Shown here: positions 20,938-28,164 of the stretch, in pieces
How the letters are laid out: the number at the start of each line of letters is the position of its first letter
How positions within the stretch are numbered: position 1 is the stretch's first letter
NCBI GenBank assembly: GCA_910587905.1
Contig: CAJUOF010000312.1
Coordinates: 1-29,072 of the forward strand
Length of the DNA: 29,072 nt
Direction: 5' to 3'
Source of the DNA: an uncultured Lachnospiraceae bacterium
GTDB lineage: Bacteria; Bacillota_A; Clostridia; Lachnospirales; Lachnospiraceae
Notes under the pieces: generated by a model
Database searches by the model: none
What the model was told of the DNA's origin: nothing
What the model saw: only the letters and a program-made list of their open reading frames with translations
Program-made: the position numbers and the translations under genes

Positions 20938-22107
20938 TTACCACGATTCTGTCCCACTGTCAAACTCATATACCAGACCGGCCAGCCAAATCCGATCACC
21001 CGCCTTAAGCCTCCGCTCCTCGTTGGGTTTTAAAGGTTCTCCGTTCAGGGCGGTCCCGTTCGTCGAGTTCAAATCCGTAATCCAGATGTCGTTCGCTCGT
21101 TTCTCCAGTTTTAAATGAATGCGGCTGATTCCCTGGAAACCTGGGCAGTAATCCATCCCCGGCTGAGTGCCAATATAAAAGGGAAAGTGCACCAGCGGGA
21201 TTTTTTCTTTTCTCTCTTTCTCAATCAAACATGGAGTCCTTTCCATCTCCTCTACATAAAGCACTTCCGTCGGATGATCCACGGATGCCTCTCCCAAATC
21301 CAATTCTTCTTTCTGCGCCGGAATTCCAGATGGCTCCAGGTCATCCCACATCTCTTCCACCGCCATGGAAGTTTTCCCAAACAACTTCGTCAGTGCTTCC
21401 TTCTTTCCCGCAAAAATCCCTTTTCGTATCCGCCCCTTTCTGCTGTCATTCTCCCTGGAAGCATCTTCCTGCTTTTTATTTCCGTATAGATCTTTAATGT
21501 GTTCCTCCGCCACCCGATTAAACGGCTTCTCCGGTGCCTCCCTCTTCGGCACAAGATTCCCGAGACATGCAAAAAGCGTCTCTGCCTCCATCTCTCCTCT
21601 GCCCGCCAGCCGATATAGGCGAAACAACAACTCCGTCAGTTCCCGGTCCTCCTCGTCTGCTTTCTCAAACAGATAGAGCATCAGCTCCTGCAGATGTTCC
21701 TGAAAACTTCCTTCCTGTTCCTCACAAAAAAAGAATAAAAAACCCTGATCATCTGAACGGATATACCCCTGCCTGTCTGCATACACATGGAGAAGCTCCG
21801 GCTTTAATACCAACTTATCTCTGTCCAGCAGAAAGGATTCCAGGTTCTGTAGGATCCCGGCCAGCTCTGCAATCAAGCTCTCTGCCTCTTTTCTCGTAAA
21901 GGGACGTACCTCCAAGAGCTGCCCCAACCGCTTTGCCCTGGTAATGTCGTAGCCATAGTATCTCTGATTGTCTTCCCATTCCGTGTAAAAATCAGCCATC
22001 CCCGGAATCCTGTTTCTCCGTATCATCTCCGTCTGGATTCCGGCGTCCCCTGTTCCCGGGAACAGAATATAATTATGTCCCCGCTCCCTCTTGTAAACTA
22101 TTTCCAC
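20938..22107 (-). CDS. DUF6382 and FHA domain protein of the Tad locus
   Basis: A 389-residue cytosolic protein. The first 190 residues (YNILFPG-like start, YYGYDITRAKRL, FLFFFCEEQEG) fit DUF6382, a domain often found N-terminal to FHA in Clostridia. A charged linker (about 200-300) leads to an FHA domain at about 305-385, with FYIGTQPGMDY, ISRIHLKLE and DLNSTNGTALNG, which hold the Arg, Ser and Asn residues that bind phosphothreonine. It likely recruits a phosphorylated partner to the pilus machine, though no kinase of the Ser/Thr type is in the window. The start overlaps the stop of the TadE gene by 10 nt. Confidence 0.88.
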   Translation of the reverse strand: MEIVYKRERGHNYILFPGTGDAGIQTEMIRRNRIPGMADFYTEWEDNQRYYGYDITRAKRLGQLLEVRPFTRKEAESLIAELAGILQNLESFLLDRDKLVLKPELLHVYADRQGYIRSDDQGFLFFFCEEQEGSFQEHLQELMLYLFEKADEEDRELTELLFRLYRLAGRGEMEAETLFACLGNLVPKREAPEKPFNRVAEEHIKDLYGNKKQEDASRENDSRKGRIRKGIFAGKKEALTKLFGKTSMAVEEMWDDLEPSGIPAQKEELDLGEASVDHPTEVLYVEEMERTPCLIEKERKEKIPLVHFPFYIGTQPGMDYCPGFQGISRIHLKLEKRANDIWITDLNSTNGTALNGEPLKPNEERRLKAGDRIWLAGLVYEFDSGTESW

Positions 22108-22550
22108 CTTTCGTACACTCCTTCTAAAAATCCTTTCTGACGAACCACAGCTTCCCCATATACTTGTCTCATATGCTCCGTCTCCTCCACATGCATGGTC
22201 TCAAGAGCAAAGAGTTGTTTGACAAACAAGGGCTGAAACCGTTCCGTCCCCCGGCAGGTGACAGTCACCTCTTTTCCTGCCTTTGTCACCAGCTCCTCCG
22301 CCTCCGTCACCAGAGCCTGTACGGAACTCTCTCCGCTTCCCGCCTCCCGTTTTTGAAACCCCTCCCACACGACAGTTTCATGAACCCAGGCACAGGCGGA
22401 TACCTGGTCACGCAAAAACAAGGCACATGAGATCAGAAACAGTACCAATCCAAAGCCCAGTGGGATCAGGATGGCCGCCTCCACGGTATAGCTTCCTCTG
22501 AAGCTTTTTCGTTTTTTTCCCGCTCTCCGGACCTCCCCGACTTTTTTCAT
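22098..22550 (-). CDS. TadE-like minor pilin
   Basis: A 150-residue protein. A basic start of 18 residues leads to the prepilin site G19-SYTVE, with the glutamate at +5, then the hydrophobic helix AAILIPLGFGLVLFLISCAL. The outer domain is about 100 residues, helical and charged, with two cysteines. The pattern is that of TadE/TadF pseudopilins, which are cut by the prepilin peptidase and placed with the Flp pilus. It follows the prepilin peptidase gene and overlaps the FHA gene. Confidence 0.88.
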   Translation of the reverse strand: MKKVGEVRRAGKKRKSFRGSYTVEAAILIPLGFGLVLFLISCALFLRDQVSACAWVHETVVWEGFQKREAGSGESSVQALVTEAEELVTKAGKEVTVTCRGTERFQPLFVKQLFALETMHVEETEHMRQVYGEAVVRQKGFLEGVYERWK

Positions 22551-22615
22551 TCTCCGGTACCTCCCTTCCCTGTTCGTTTCAGATATGGTTCACGCTTGAT
22601 TTTCTCCATTCTCCT

Positions 22616-23041
22616 TCAAAATACCGCCAACCTCCACAGACAGGCCGCCAGCATAAACGGAACAAAGGGAAGCTCCAACCGCCTCTTTTTTCGGACAATC
22701 GCCCAGAAAAAGGCCACCGGAAAGAGAAACAGAAGACCTCCTTCCAAAAGGAACACCCCCTCCGCCCATCCCACAAGGGCCCCGACCCCCATGAGTATCC
22801 ATCCGTCCCCTAAACCAAGCTGTTCCGGGACGACCAGGCTCAGCAGGCAAAGGCCCAGCCCCGGTGCCAAATTCCAAAACAGTCTCATGCTGATTCTCCG
22901 CTCCAGAAACTCCAAAGCCGTTCCCAAGAGGATCCCCGCCATGAGAAACCATCTGGGCAGCTGTCGAGAACGGAGATCCCAAACACTGCCGAAAATCAGA
23001 TATACCAACAGGCAGCCTTCTCGAAATTCTTTTATTTGCAT
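22616..23041 (-). CDS. Prepilin peptidase (TadV/CpaA type, A24 family)
   Basis: A 141-residue membrane aspartic protease that removes the leader of Flp and TadE-like prepilins. The two catalytic aspartates are Asp22 in SVWDLRSRQLP and Asp79 in GLGDGWILMG (the GxGD motif). Four to five hydrophobic helices follow the minimal TadV design, without the methylase domain of PilD. The ATG at 23041 is four bases after the stop of the upstream gene, whose last codons provide the ribosome site GGAGG; translation is likely coupled. Confidence 0.92.
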   Translation of the reverse strand: MQIKEFREGCLLVYLIFGSVWDLRSRQLPRWFLMAGILLGTALEFLERRISMRLFWNLAPGLGLCLLSLVVPEQLGLGDGWILMGVGALVGWAEGVFLLEGGLLFLFPVAFFWAIVRKKRRLELPFVPFMLAACLWRLAVF

Positions 23042-23045
23042 TTCC

Positions 23046-23942
23046 TTATCCTCCGCCACATTTGCTGCAGGGCGGTCTTCCTCCGACTTCTTCCAGTGAA
23101 ATTTTCATAACCCACCGCTTTAAGCTGCTGCAGTTTTTGCTGCTGTGATACCGATTCCCATAATTCGTAAGGTATACGGTCTGTAATGCAGAACCGTTCT
23201 TTACACACCGTTCGCAGGGACCATATTTGCTTCCGTCGCTGCTCCTCAGCCCCGATACACCCTCAAAAGAAACGGAACGCACCGATGGTTTCAGATAAGT
23301 GCACGCTCTGCTTCTGTGGTAAACGCTCCCACTCTGGGTGACATACACATACTCCTGTTCTGAGTTTTCTGCTTCCGCTCCTTCATCCTGTATGGACTCC
23401 TGTCCACTCCAAAACCTACGTCTGCATCTATGGATATAGGTTCCGTTCATGGGACCAAAAATTTGAAGCGGGGGACCGGCTTCAAAGACTGCCGTCACAT
23501 CCAGAAATTCCGTCTCTTCTCCCGGGTTTTGCACAAGTCGAAGTCCCTTTCCTCCCAAGGAGAGCCCTCTCCCCTCCCCCAGAAGTTCGCGGCTCACGGA
23601 AGCTTGTAAACGTCCTGGGATTATCTCTGTCTGTCTGACTGCAGCCTCATGTACCTTCTGCTCCAGTGCAAACTGCAGCTCGATCTGAAATTCCATCAAG
23701 TGAAAAAAATAAAAAAGCAAATTGACAGCCAGAAGAAAAATGCTCATGATCAGCGCTGCTTCCACGCTCATGCTCCCCCTGGCTTTTCGTCGGGAGGCGG
23801 AGGCAGATGCCCTCTTCCTGATGAAAAGATAGAAAGGGTGAACAAAGGATAGGATCGATTTTGAGCCTGCTTTCTGCTGCGCCTGGAGAGGTCTTTTTTC
23901 AGTTTTCTCAGTTTCATGAAATCGATTTGTGGAAAAGGGCAC
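23046..23942 (-). CDS. TadE-like pseudopilin with two His/Cys modules
   Basis: A 298-residue protein. A long basic N-terminus ends at the prepilin site G56-SMSVE, with Glu61 at +5, followed by the helix AALIMSIFLLAVNLLFYFF. After an outer region come two copies of a module: YVYVTQSGSVYHRSRACTYL with C-E-R-C at 243-246, and TVYLTNYGNRYHSSKNCSSL with C-S-K-C at 292-295. Each has H-x4-C and later C-x2-C (His209, Cys214, Cys243, Cys246; His266, Cys271, Cys292, Cys295), suggesting two metal sites outside the cell. The start is GTG at 23942 behind GGGAGGTGG. Similar YxT-G-YH-C modules occur in other Gram-positive secreted proteins, where they are not well understood. Confidence 0.82.
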   Translation of the reverse strand: MPFSTNRFHETEKTEKRPLQAQQKAGSKSILSFVHPFYLFIRKRASASASRRKARGSMSVEAALIMSIFLLAVNLLFYFFHLMEFQIELQFALEQKVHEAAVRQTEIIPGRLQASVSRELLGEGRGLSLGGKGLRLVQNPGEETEFLDVTAVFEAGPPLQIFGPMNGTYIHRCRRRFWSGQESIQDEGAEAENSEQEYVYVTQSGSVYHRSRACTYLKPSVRSVSFEGVSGLRSSDGSKYGPCERCVKNGSALQTVYLTNYGNRYHSSKNCSSLKRWVMKISLEEVGGRPPCSKCGGG

Positions 23943-23965
23943 CTGTCTCCACCTCCCTTCGGTGA

Positions 23966-25864
23966 TTATTTTTCCTGCATGTCATAATATCCGTATGCGG
24001 CTGTCTTCTCAAAGTGATACTCGGAACTTCCCGGCAGTGAGATGTGAAAAAACACCGGCTCCGCCCGGAAACAAACCTCCGTCAATGCATAGGAAATACA
24101 GTTTTCCATAAAAAATCCGGAATCCTTTTTCCGCAGATTTGCCTCGATCAGATCCATCATGCAGAAGCACTGTGACCTTGTGTCCCCAAGAAGCAGCAGA
24201 ATGCAGAGATACCCTTCATATCCCCATATGCCGTCGGCTTTCTCTGTTCCGACTTCATAGGAATCTGCCTTCACCGCCCCCTCCAGGGACAGCTTCCAGT
24301 CCTGCCTGGTTTTGACAAGAGGCACCTGTCCCCCTTTGTAAAGGATTCTCACGTCGCTGACCGCCTCCGCAAAAGCCCAGGCCCCCAAAAGAATCCCCTT
24401 CATAAACTTCACCAATGGATAAATTCCGGTAAAGCCTACAAGTGCCGCTGCTAAAACCTCCGCCTCCGCCTGCTTCTTCGCGTCTGTAAGCAGATACAAA
24501 AAATTCATTCCGCCCCGCACTGCCAGAAGCCGCTCGGCCACCAGAGTCAAGTTCTCCTTGTCGCTTTCCAGCCCTCCAATGAGATATTCCGTCTCATAAG
24601 CCAGGGCAGTATCTTCCTTTTCCTCCCCAAATCTGCCAAAATGACTGACCCCATAGAGAACGGCTGCGCCCTTTTCCAAAACGGAAGCATCCAACTGTTC
24701 GCCGGATATTTCTCCGACCATCTTGGACGGCCGATTCTCTCCCGGCAGTCTTCGGTCGGAAATGTTTTCTGTATTCTCCAAAACCAATCCGAGGACGCCG
24801 TCTCCTTTCCATTCTTTCACCACCTCCAGTAATTCACTTTTCTGTTTCTTTGCAGTATTCCCCTCATCAAAGACACACAGGGCTCTCGAACCATGTTCTA
24901 CGATTTCCCGGAATTCCTCACTGACCGTTCCGTTCTCCCAGGCAGGCTCCTGAGTCAAGGCGCCTGCATAGTTCTCCATCAGAGTCTTTGCCTGCTCTGC
25001 CTGCACCCTTCGGCTTCCGTCTTCCCTCGTATACTCTGTCAGATTTTCAAATTCCTCTTCCATCTGTTGATAAGAAAACGGGCTGACCTCCTCTTTATAT
25101 TCCAAAAGCCTGACTTCCTCCCCCTCCAAGGCATCCCTAAGATCTCCTGACTCCACAAGGATCTGCCCGTAACATTCTTCCGTCTGACGAAGCGCATCCA
25201 CCGCCTGGTTCCCCGCCTCACGGAGAAGCTCCCTGCCGTTTTCCTCCGTCAAAGTTCCCGCCTCCAGTGCCTCCTCCAACGCTTCATAGGTCTTTTTCAG
25301 CCAGAGTCCCTGTGCAGCCATGACCGCATAGCGTTCTTCCATACCGGAGACGGTTTCCTCATACTCTGACAGACTTCCAATGTAACCGGACACTGCTTCC
25401 GCCTCTGTCACAAGCTCTGCCTGCCCCAAAATTGCCTCCGCAAGCTCTGTCATTCCGTGGCCCTCCATATCCTCCACGACAGCTTGCAGGAATGCTTCCC
25501 CTCCATGGTCCACCGCCGTGACACATTCCCGCAGACTCACGCTCTCCACACGAAAGGGATACAGATTCGTCCCCTGTGCCGTTCCGTTCTTTCCCGGTTC
25601 CTCATAGTAAGAAAGATGGTCCTCCATCTGTGGCACCAGCCCCGGCCCGTCCGCCATAAAGAACAGATGATACTGCTCCCACAGAGGTTTATAATATCCG
25701 GCAAAGACAGATTCCAGCGCCGATTCACCGGCCTGTGCCGTCAAATAAGAGAGGGCTTCATGGCGGGCCGACTCCAGACTGGTGCAAATCACGGCAAGGA
25801 CCGTTGTGATAAGCAGGGCGAAAAAAACCGTAATGCTTCCCCCGCACTGCCCTTTTCTGCTCAA
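23966..25864 (-). CDS. DUF5702 pilus-associated protein
   Basis: About 632 residues. The start region MSRKGQCGGSITVFFALLIT with a hydrophobic helix is typical of DUF5702 proteins of Firmicute Tad loci; it resembles a prepilin leader (G9-SITV) but lacks Glu at +5. The outer part begins SLESARHEALSYLTAQAGES and LWEQYHLFFMADG, then a long helical, glutamate-rich region, and a hydrophobic stretch at about 480-500. I chose the TTG at 25864-25862, which overlaps the flp stop as TTGA; no strong ribosome site is seen, so coupling to flp is likely. The frame is open upstream inside flp, but that part is shadow. It is probably a large membrane-anchored pilus component. Confidence 0.75.
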   Translation of the reverse strand: MSRKGQCGGSITVFFALLITTVLAVICTSLESARHEALSYLTAQAGESALESVFAGYYKPLWEQYHLFFMADGPGLVPQMEDHLSYYEEPGKNGTAQGTNLYPFRVESVSLRECVTAVDHGGEAFLQAVVEDMEGHGMTELAEAILGQAELVTEAEAVSGYIGSLSEYEETVSGMEERYAVMAAQGLWLKKTYEALEEALEAGTLTEENGRELLREAGNQAVDALRQTEECYGQILVESGDLRDALEGEEVRLLEYKEEVSPFSYQQMEEEFENLTEYTREDGSRRVQAEQAKTLMENYAGALTQEPAWENGTVSEEFREIVEHGSRALCVFDEGNTAKKQKSELLEVVKEWKGDGVLGLVLENTENISDRRLPGENRPSKMVGEISGEQLDASVLEKGAAVLYGVSHFGRFGEEKEDTALAYETEYLIGGLESDKENLTLVAERLLAVRGGMNFLYLLTDAKKQAEAEVLAAALVGFTGIYPLVKFMKGILLGAWAFAEAVSDVRILYKGGQVPLVKTRQDWKLSLEGAVKADSYEVGTEKADGIWGYEGYLCILLLLGDTRSQCFCMMDLIEANLRKKDSGFFMENCISYALTEVCFRAEPVFFHISLPGSSEYHFEKTAAYGYYDMQEK

Positions 25865-26058
25865 AAGACGTCTGAGGCTGAGCTGTTGATCTGGGCGAAA
25901 ATCCCTTTCACCAAGGAGGTAAGCTGCTTTTTGAAAATCAGCACCAGCGAAATCAAAACCACCAGGATCAATATTATCTCCACCACACCGACTGCCGTCT
26001 CCTCTTCCCAAAAATTCGGTGTTTCCTCTTCATAATCCACTCTAAAAATCTCTCTCAT
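25861..26058 (-). CDS. Flp1-type type IVb pilin
   Basis: A 65-residue prepilin, the likely main subunit of the pilus. A 22-residue acidic leader (VDYEEETPNFWEEETA) is followed by VGVVEIILILVVLISLVLIF, the Flp core with glutamate at +5 if cleavage is after Ala22. The residue before the cut is Ala rather than the usual Gly. The C-terminus is short (KQLTSLVKGIFAQINS). It starts behind AAAGGAAAAGGA, 39 nt after tadC, and its stop overlaps the TTG of the DUF5702 gene. Confidence 0.9.
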   Translation of the reverse strand: MREIFRVDYEEETPNFWEEETAVGVVEIILILVVLISLVLIFKKQLTSLVKGIFAQINSSASDVF

Positions 26059-26097
26059 TCCTTTTCCTTTCCCGTCCTTCCGGACCTAACGTGAGGC

Positions 26098-27456
26098 CTA
26101 GAAGGACAAAAATGCAGGCACCATAATGACCGTCAATACCATAAACAGCATCAGGAACATCGGAAGCATCAGCCTTGTTTCTGCCTCCTCGCCCAAACGC
26201 CTGGCCAGATTCTTTCGTTCCTCGAAGGCGAGGAGTGCCTCTTCCTTCAGACGGAGCGCAAGGCCCGTCGTCCCCTGGCGCAAATTCTGCTCTAAAAGTG
26301 CTCCAAACTTCATGTAGGCATGGAGACCGCACCTCCTGCCAAATTCCCCGTAAGCCCGGCTCTCATACATGCCGTTTTTCAACTGATTCCAGGTGATCGT
26401 CATCTCCTCGTAGGTATATCTGGGCTTCTTGCCCGACTGCTTCTCACCTTCATATTCCACCACCATCCTTTCCCATACGTTTCTGGCCGCCAATCCGGCC
26501 TGCAACAGCACTGTAAACTTCGAAATCATCTCCGGATAGTCCATCAGCATTTCTCGTTCCCGCTCCTTAAGCCTCTCTTTTTCCTGTTGCTGTCCCCGGA
26601 GCAGCAGGAGAATGCAGATCGCCGGCCAAACCGCCAGAATCCAAACATTCCCTCCTTCCTCTTTTTTCTGAAACCAGATTAGTTTCTCCCCTCCATAACT
26701 GTCCGGGAGCTCCAGGGCTTCCCCCTGTTCCTCCTCCCCTGCTCTCTGTTCCAGCTCTGTCTCCACGGCCTCCAAGAATGCCTCTCCCTCCGTCTGTTTA
26801 GGCGGATAAACTGTGATCTCCAGCTCATATTGACATTCATACCCGCTGCACTCCATGGAAAGCTCATAAACGCCCGTTTCGCCGGCCGGCGAGCGCTGTC
26901 CTGGCCGTTTCATAAGCTCCCCCCAGTCATTGAACAGCGCCTTCGACCGAGAGGTCCATTCTATGGAGACTGTGCCGTCAAGGGCCTTCTCCGGAAGCTC
27001 CAGATCCCATTCCACGTGATCCAGGCTCTCGTTTTGTCCCAGCATGTTCCGGCAAATTTCCCCGTAGGCTTCCTCCATCCGCTTCCCGGCCTCCGCCTCG
27101 GTAAGCACCCGCTCCGGCACAGTCACCTCCACGGGGAGCCGGACACCGTTCTCCTTCTGAGCCTCCAGCTCATACACCTGCTCCCGTTCCCCATAATCCG
27201 GGCGGGTGAGCGTTGACAGGGGCTCTTCTTTCTTTTCTGTCCAGAGGAAAAACCCAAAGAGGAAACAGCCGGCCAGAAAAGTCAGCCCAATCTGCGAAAT
27301 CCGTCTCCCGTCCAGTCTTCGCAGAACCTCCTCCGGCCTTTCCGTCGGGTACAGGCTGCGGATTCGGCGAATGCGTTCCGCCGGAACCGGCGCCCTCCCG
27401 CAGAGCCTCCGAATGTCCCGGTATCTGTCCACCGCCCACATTCCTGCTTTTCCCAT
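26098..27456 (-). CDS. TadC-like type II/IV secretion F-domain protein with large outer domain
   Basis: A 452-residue inner-membrane platform protein. The C-terminal 160 residues hold the T2SSF domain (YPEMISKFTVLLQAGLAARN, LLEQNLRQGTTGLALRLKEEA) and end in a membrane helix (MLPMFLMLFMVLTVIMVPAF). Unlike ordinary TadC, there is a basic N-terminal segment, a helix at about 55-73, then about 195 residues with beta-strand blocks (VRLPVEVTVPERVL, GVYELSMECSGYECQYELEITVY), and a second helix at 271-286. The loop is predicted outside. The start at 27456 is set by GGGGAG; the GTG at 27474 would overlap this site. It follows tadB directly. Confidence 0.88.
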   Translation of the reverse strand: MGKAGMWAVDRYRDIRRLCGRAPVPAERIRRIRSLYPTERPEEVLRRLDGRRISQIGLTFLAGCFLFGFFLWTEKKEEPLSTLTRPDYGEREQVYELEAQKENGVRLPVEVTVPERVLTEAEAGKRMEEAYGEICRNMLGQNESLDHVEWDLELPEKALDGTVSIEWTSRSKALFNDWGELMKRPGQRSPAGETGVYELSMECSGYECQYELEITVYPPKQTEGEAFLEAVETELEQRAGEEEQGEALELPDSYGGEKLIWFQKKEEGGNVWILAVWPAICILLLLRGQQQEKERLKEREREMLMDYPEMISKFTVLLQAGLAARNVWERMVVEYEGEKQSGKKPRYTYEEMTITWNQLKNGMYESRAYGEFGRRCGLHAYMKFGALLEQNLRQGTTGLALRLKEEALLAFEERKNLARRLGEEAETRLMLPMFLMLFMVLTVIMVPAFLSF

Positions 27457-27474
27457 CCGAACTCCCCTTTCCAC

Positions 27475-28164
27475 TCATACCTGAATATTTGAAATTTTCT
27501 CCGCCAGATAAAGCGCTGCCAGATAGACGGCCAGACAGCCTGTCATGATTGCCCGCCCCAAAAGACTCCCATACAGCACAGAAAAGAATCCCGGTGATGT
27601 CAAATCCATGTAGATTAAGATCAATAGCGGAACAGCCCGCATGATTTTCTGCTCGTATTGTTTTCCCCGTAGCATGGTATCGATCTCCTCCCGCACCTCC
27701 AGCCGCCCGGCAATGGTCTGCACAGTATCGAGAATGACCTTTCCCAGCTCTCCCCCCGTTCGTCTGGCGGCTGAAAATACCTCGGAGAAGGTCCGGATAT
27801 CGGAAAGTCTGCACCTGTCGGCCAACTCCCGTACCGCCTGCTCCAATGGTACATTCATCTCCGTCTGAACCGTCACCCGCTTAAACTCACAGGTGATCCG
27901 TTCCTCTGCGCCATAGAGAAAGGCAAGTTCTTCGGCCGCATCCCGAAATGCATTTTCCGCAGAATGCCCCGCCCGAAGCGAAGCCGCAAGAGCAAGCAGT
28001 CCATCCTTAAACTGACCGGCAAGCCTCTGCTCTCTCTGCCAGAGTTCTTTTCTTCTCATGCTTCGTGCCAGACAAAGAGCCAACGGCTGCATCAGAAAAA
28101 ATGCCGGAATACTCCGATAAAACAGGTAGGCAAACATGCCGGCCGCCCCCTCCGCCTTTACCAT
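27475..28164 (-). CDS. TadB-like type II/IV secretion F-domain protein
   Basis: A 229-residue membrane protein that forms the platform on which the ATPase CpaF acts. The start MVKAEGAAGMFAYLFYRS leads into the first helix. GQFKDGLLALAASLRAGHSAENAF begins the T2SSF domain and ARRTGGELGKVILDTVQTIAGRL follows; two helices end the protein. The ATG at 28164 fits the homologous start; a TTG three codons upstream (28173) has a better-spaced GGGAGG and is an alternative. The first 158 bases also lie in the cpaF frame. It ends two codons before the tadC ribosome site. Confidence 0.9.
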   Translation of the reverse strand: MVKAEGAAGMFAYLFYRSIPAFFLMQPLALCLARSMRRKELWQREQRLAGQFKDGLLALAASLRAGHSAENAFRDAAEELAFLYGAEERITCEFKRVTVQTEMNVPLEQAVRELADRCRLSDIRTFSEVFSAARRTGGELGKVILDTVQTIAGRLEVREEIDTMLRGKQYEQKIMRAVPLLILIYMDLTSPGFFSVLYGSLLGRAIMTGCLAVYLAALYLAEKISNIQV

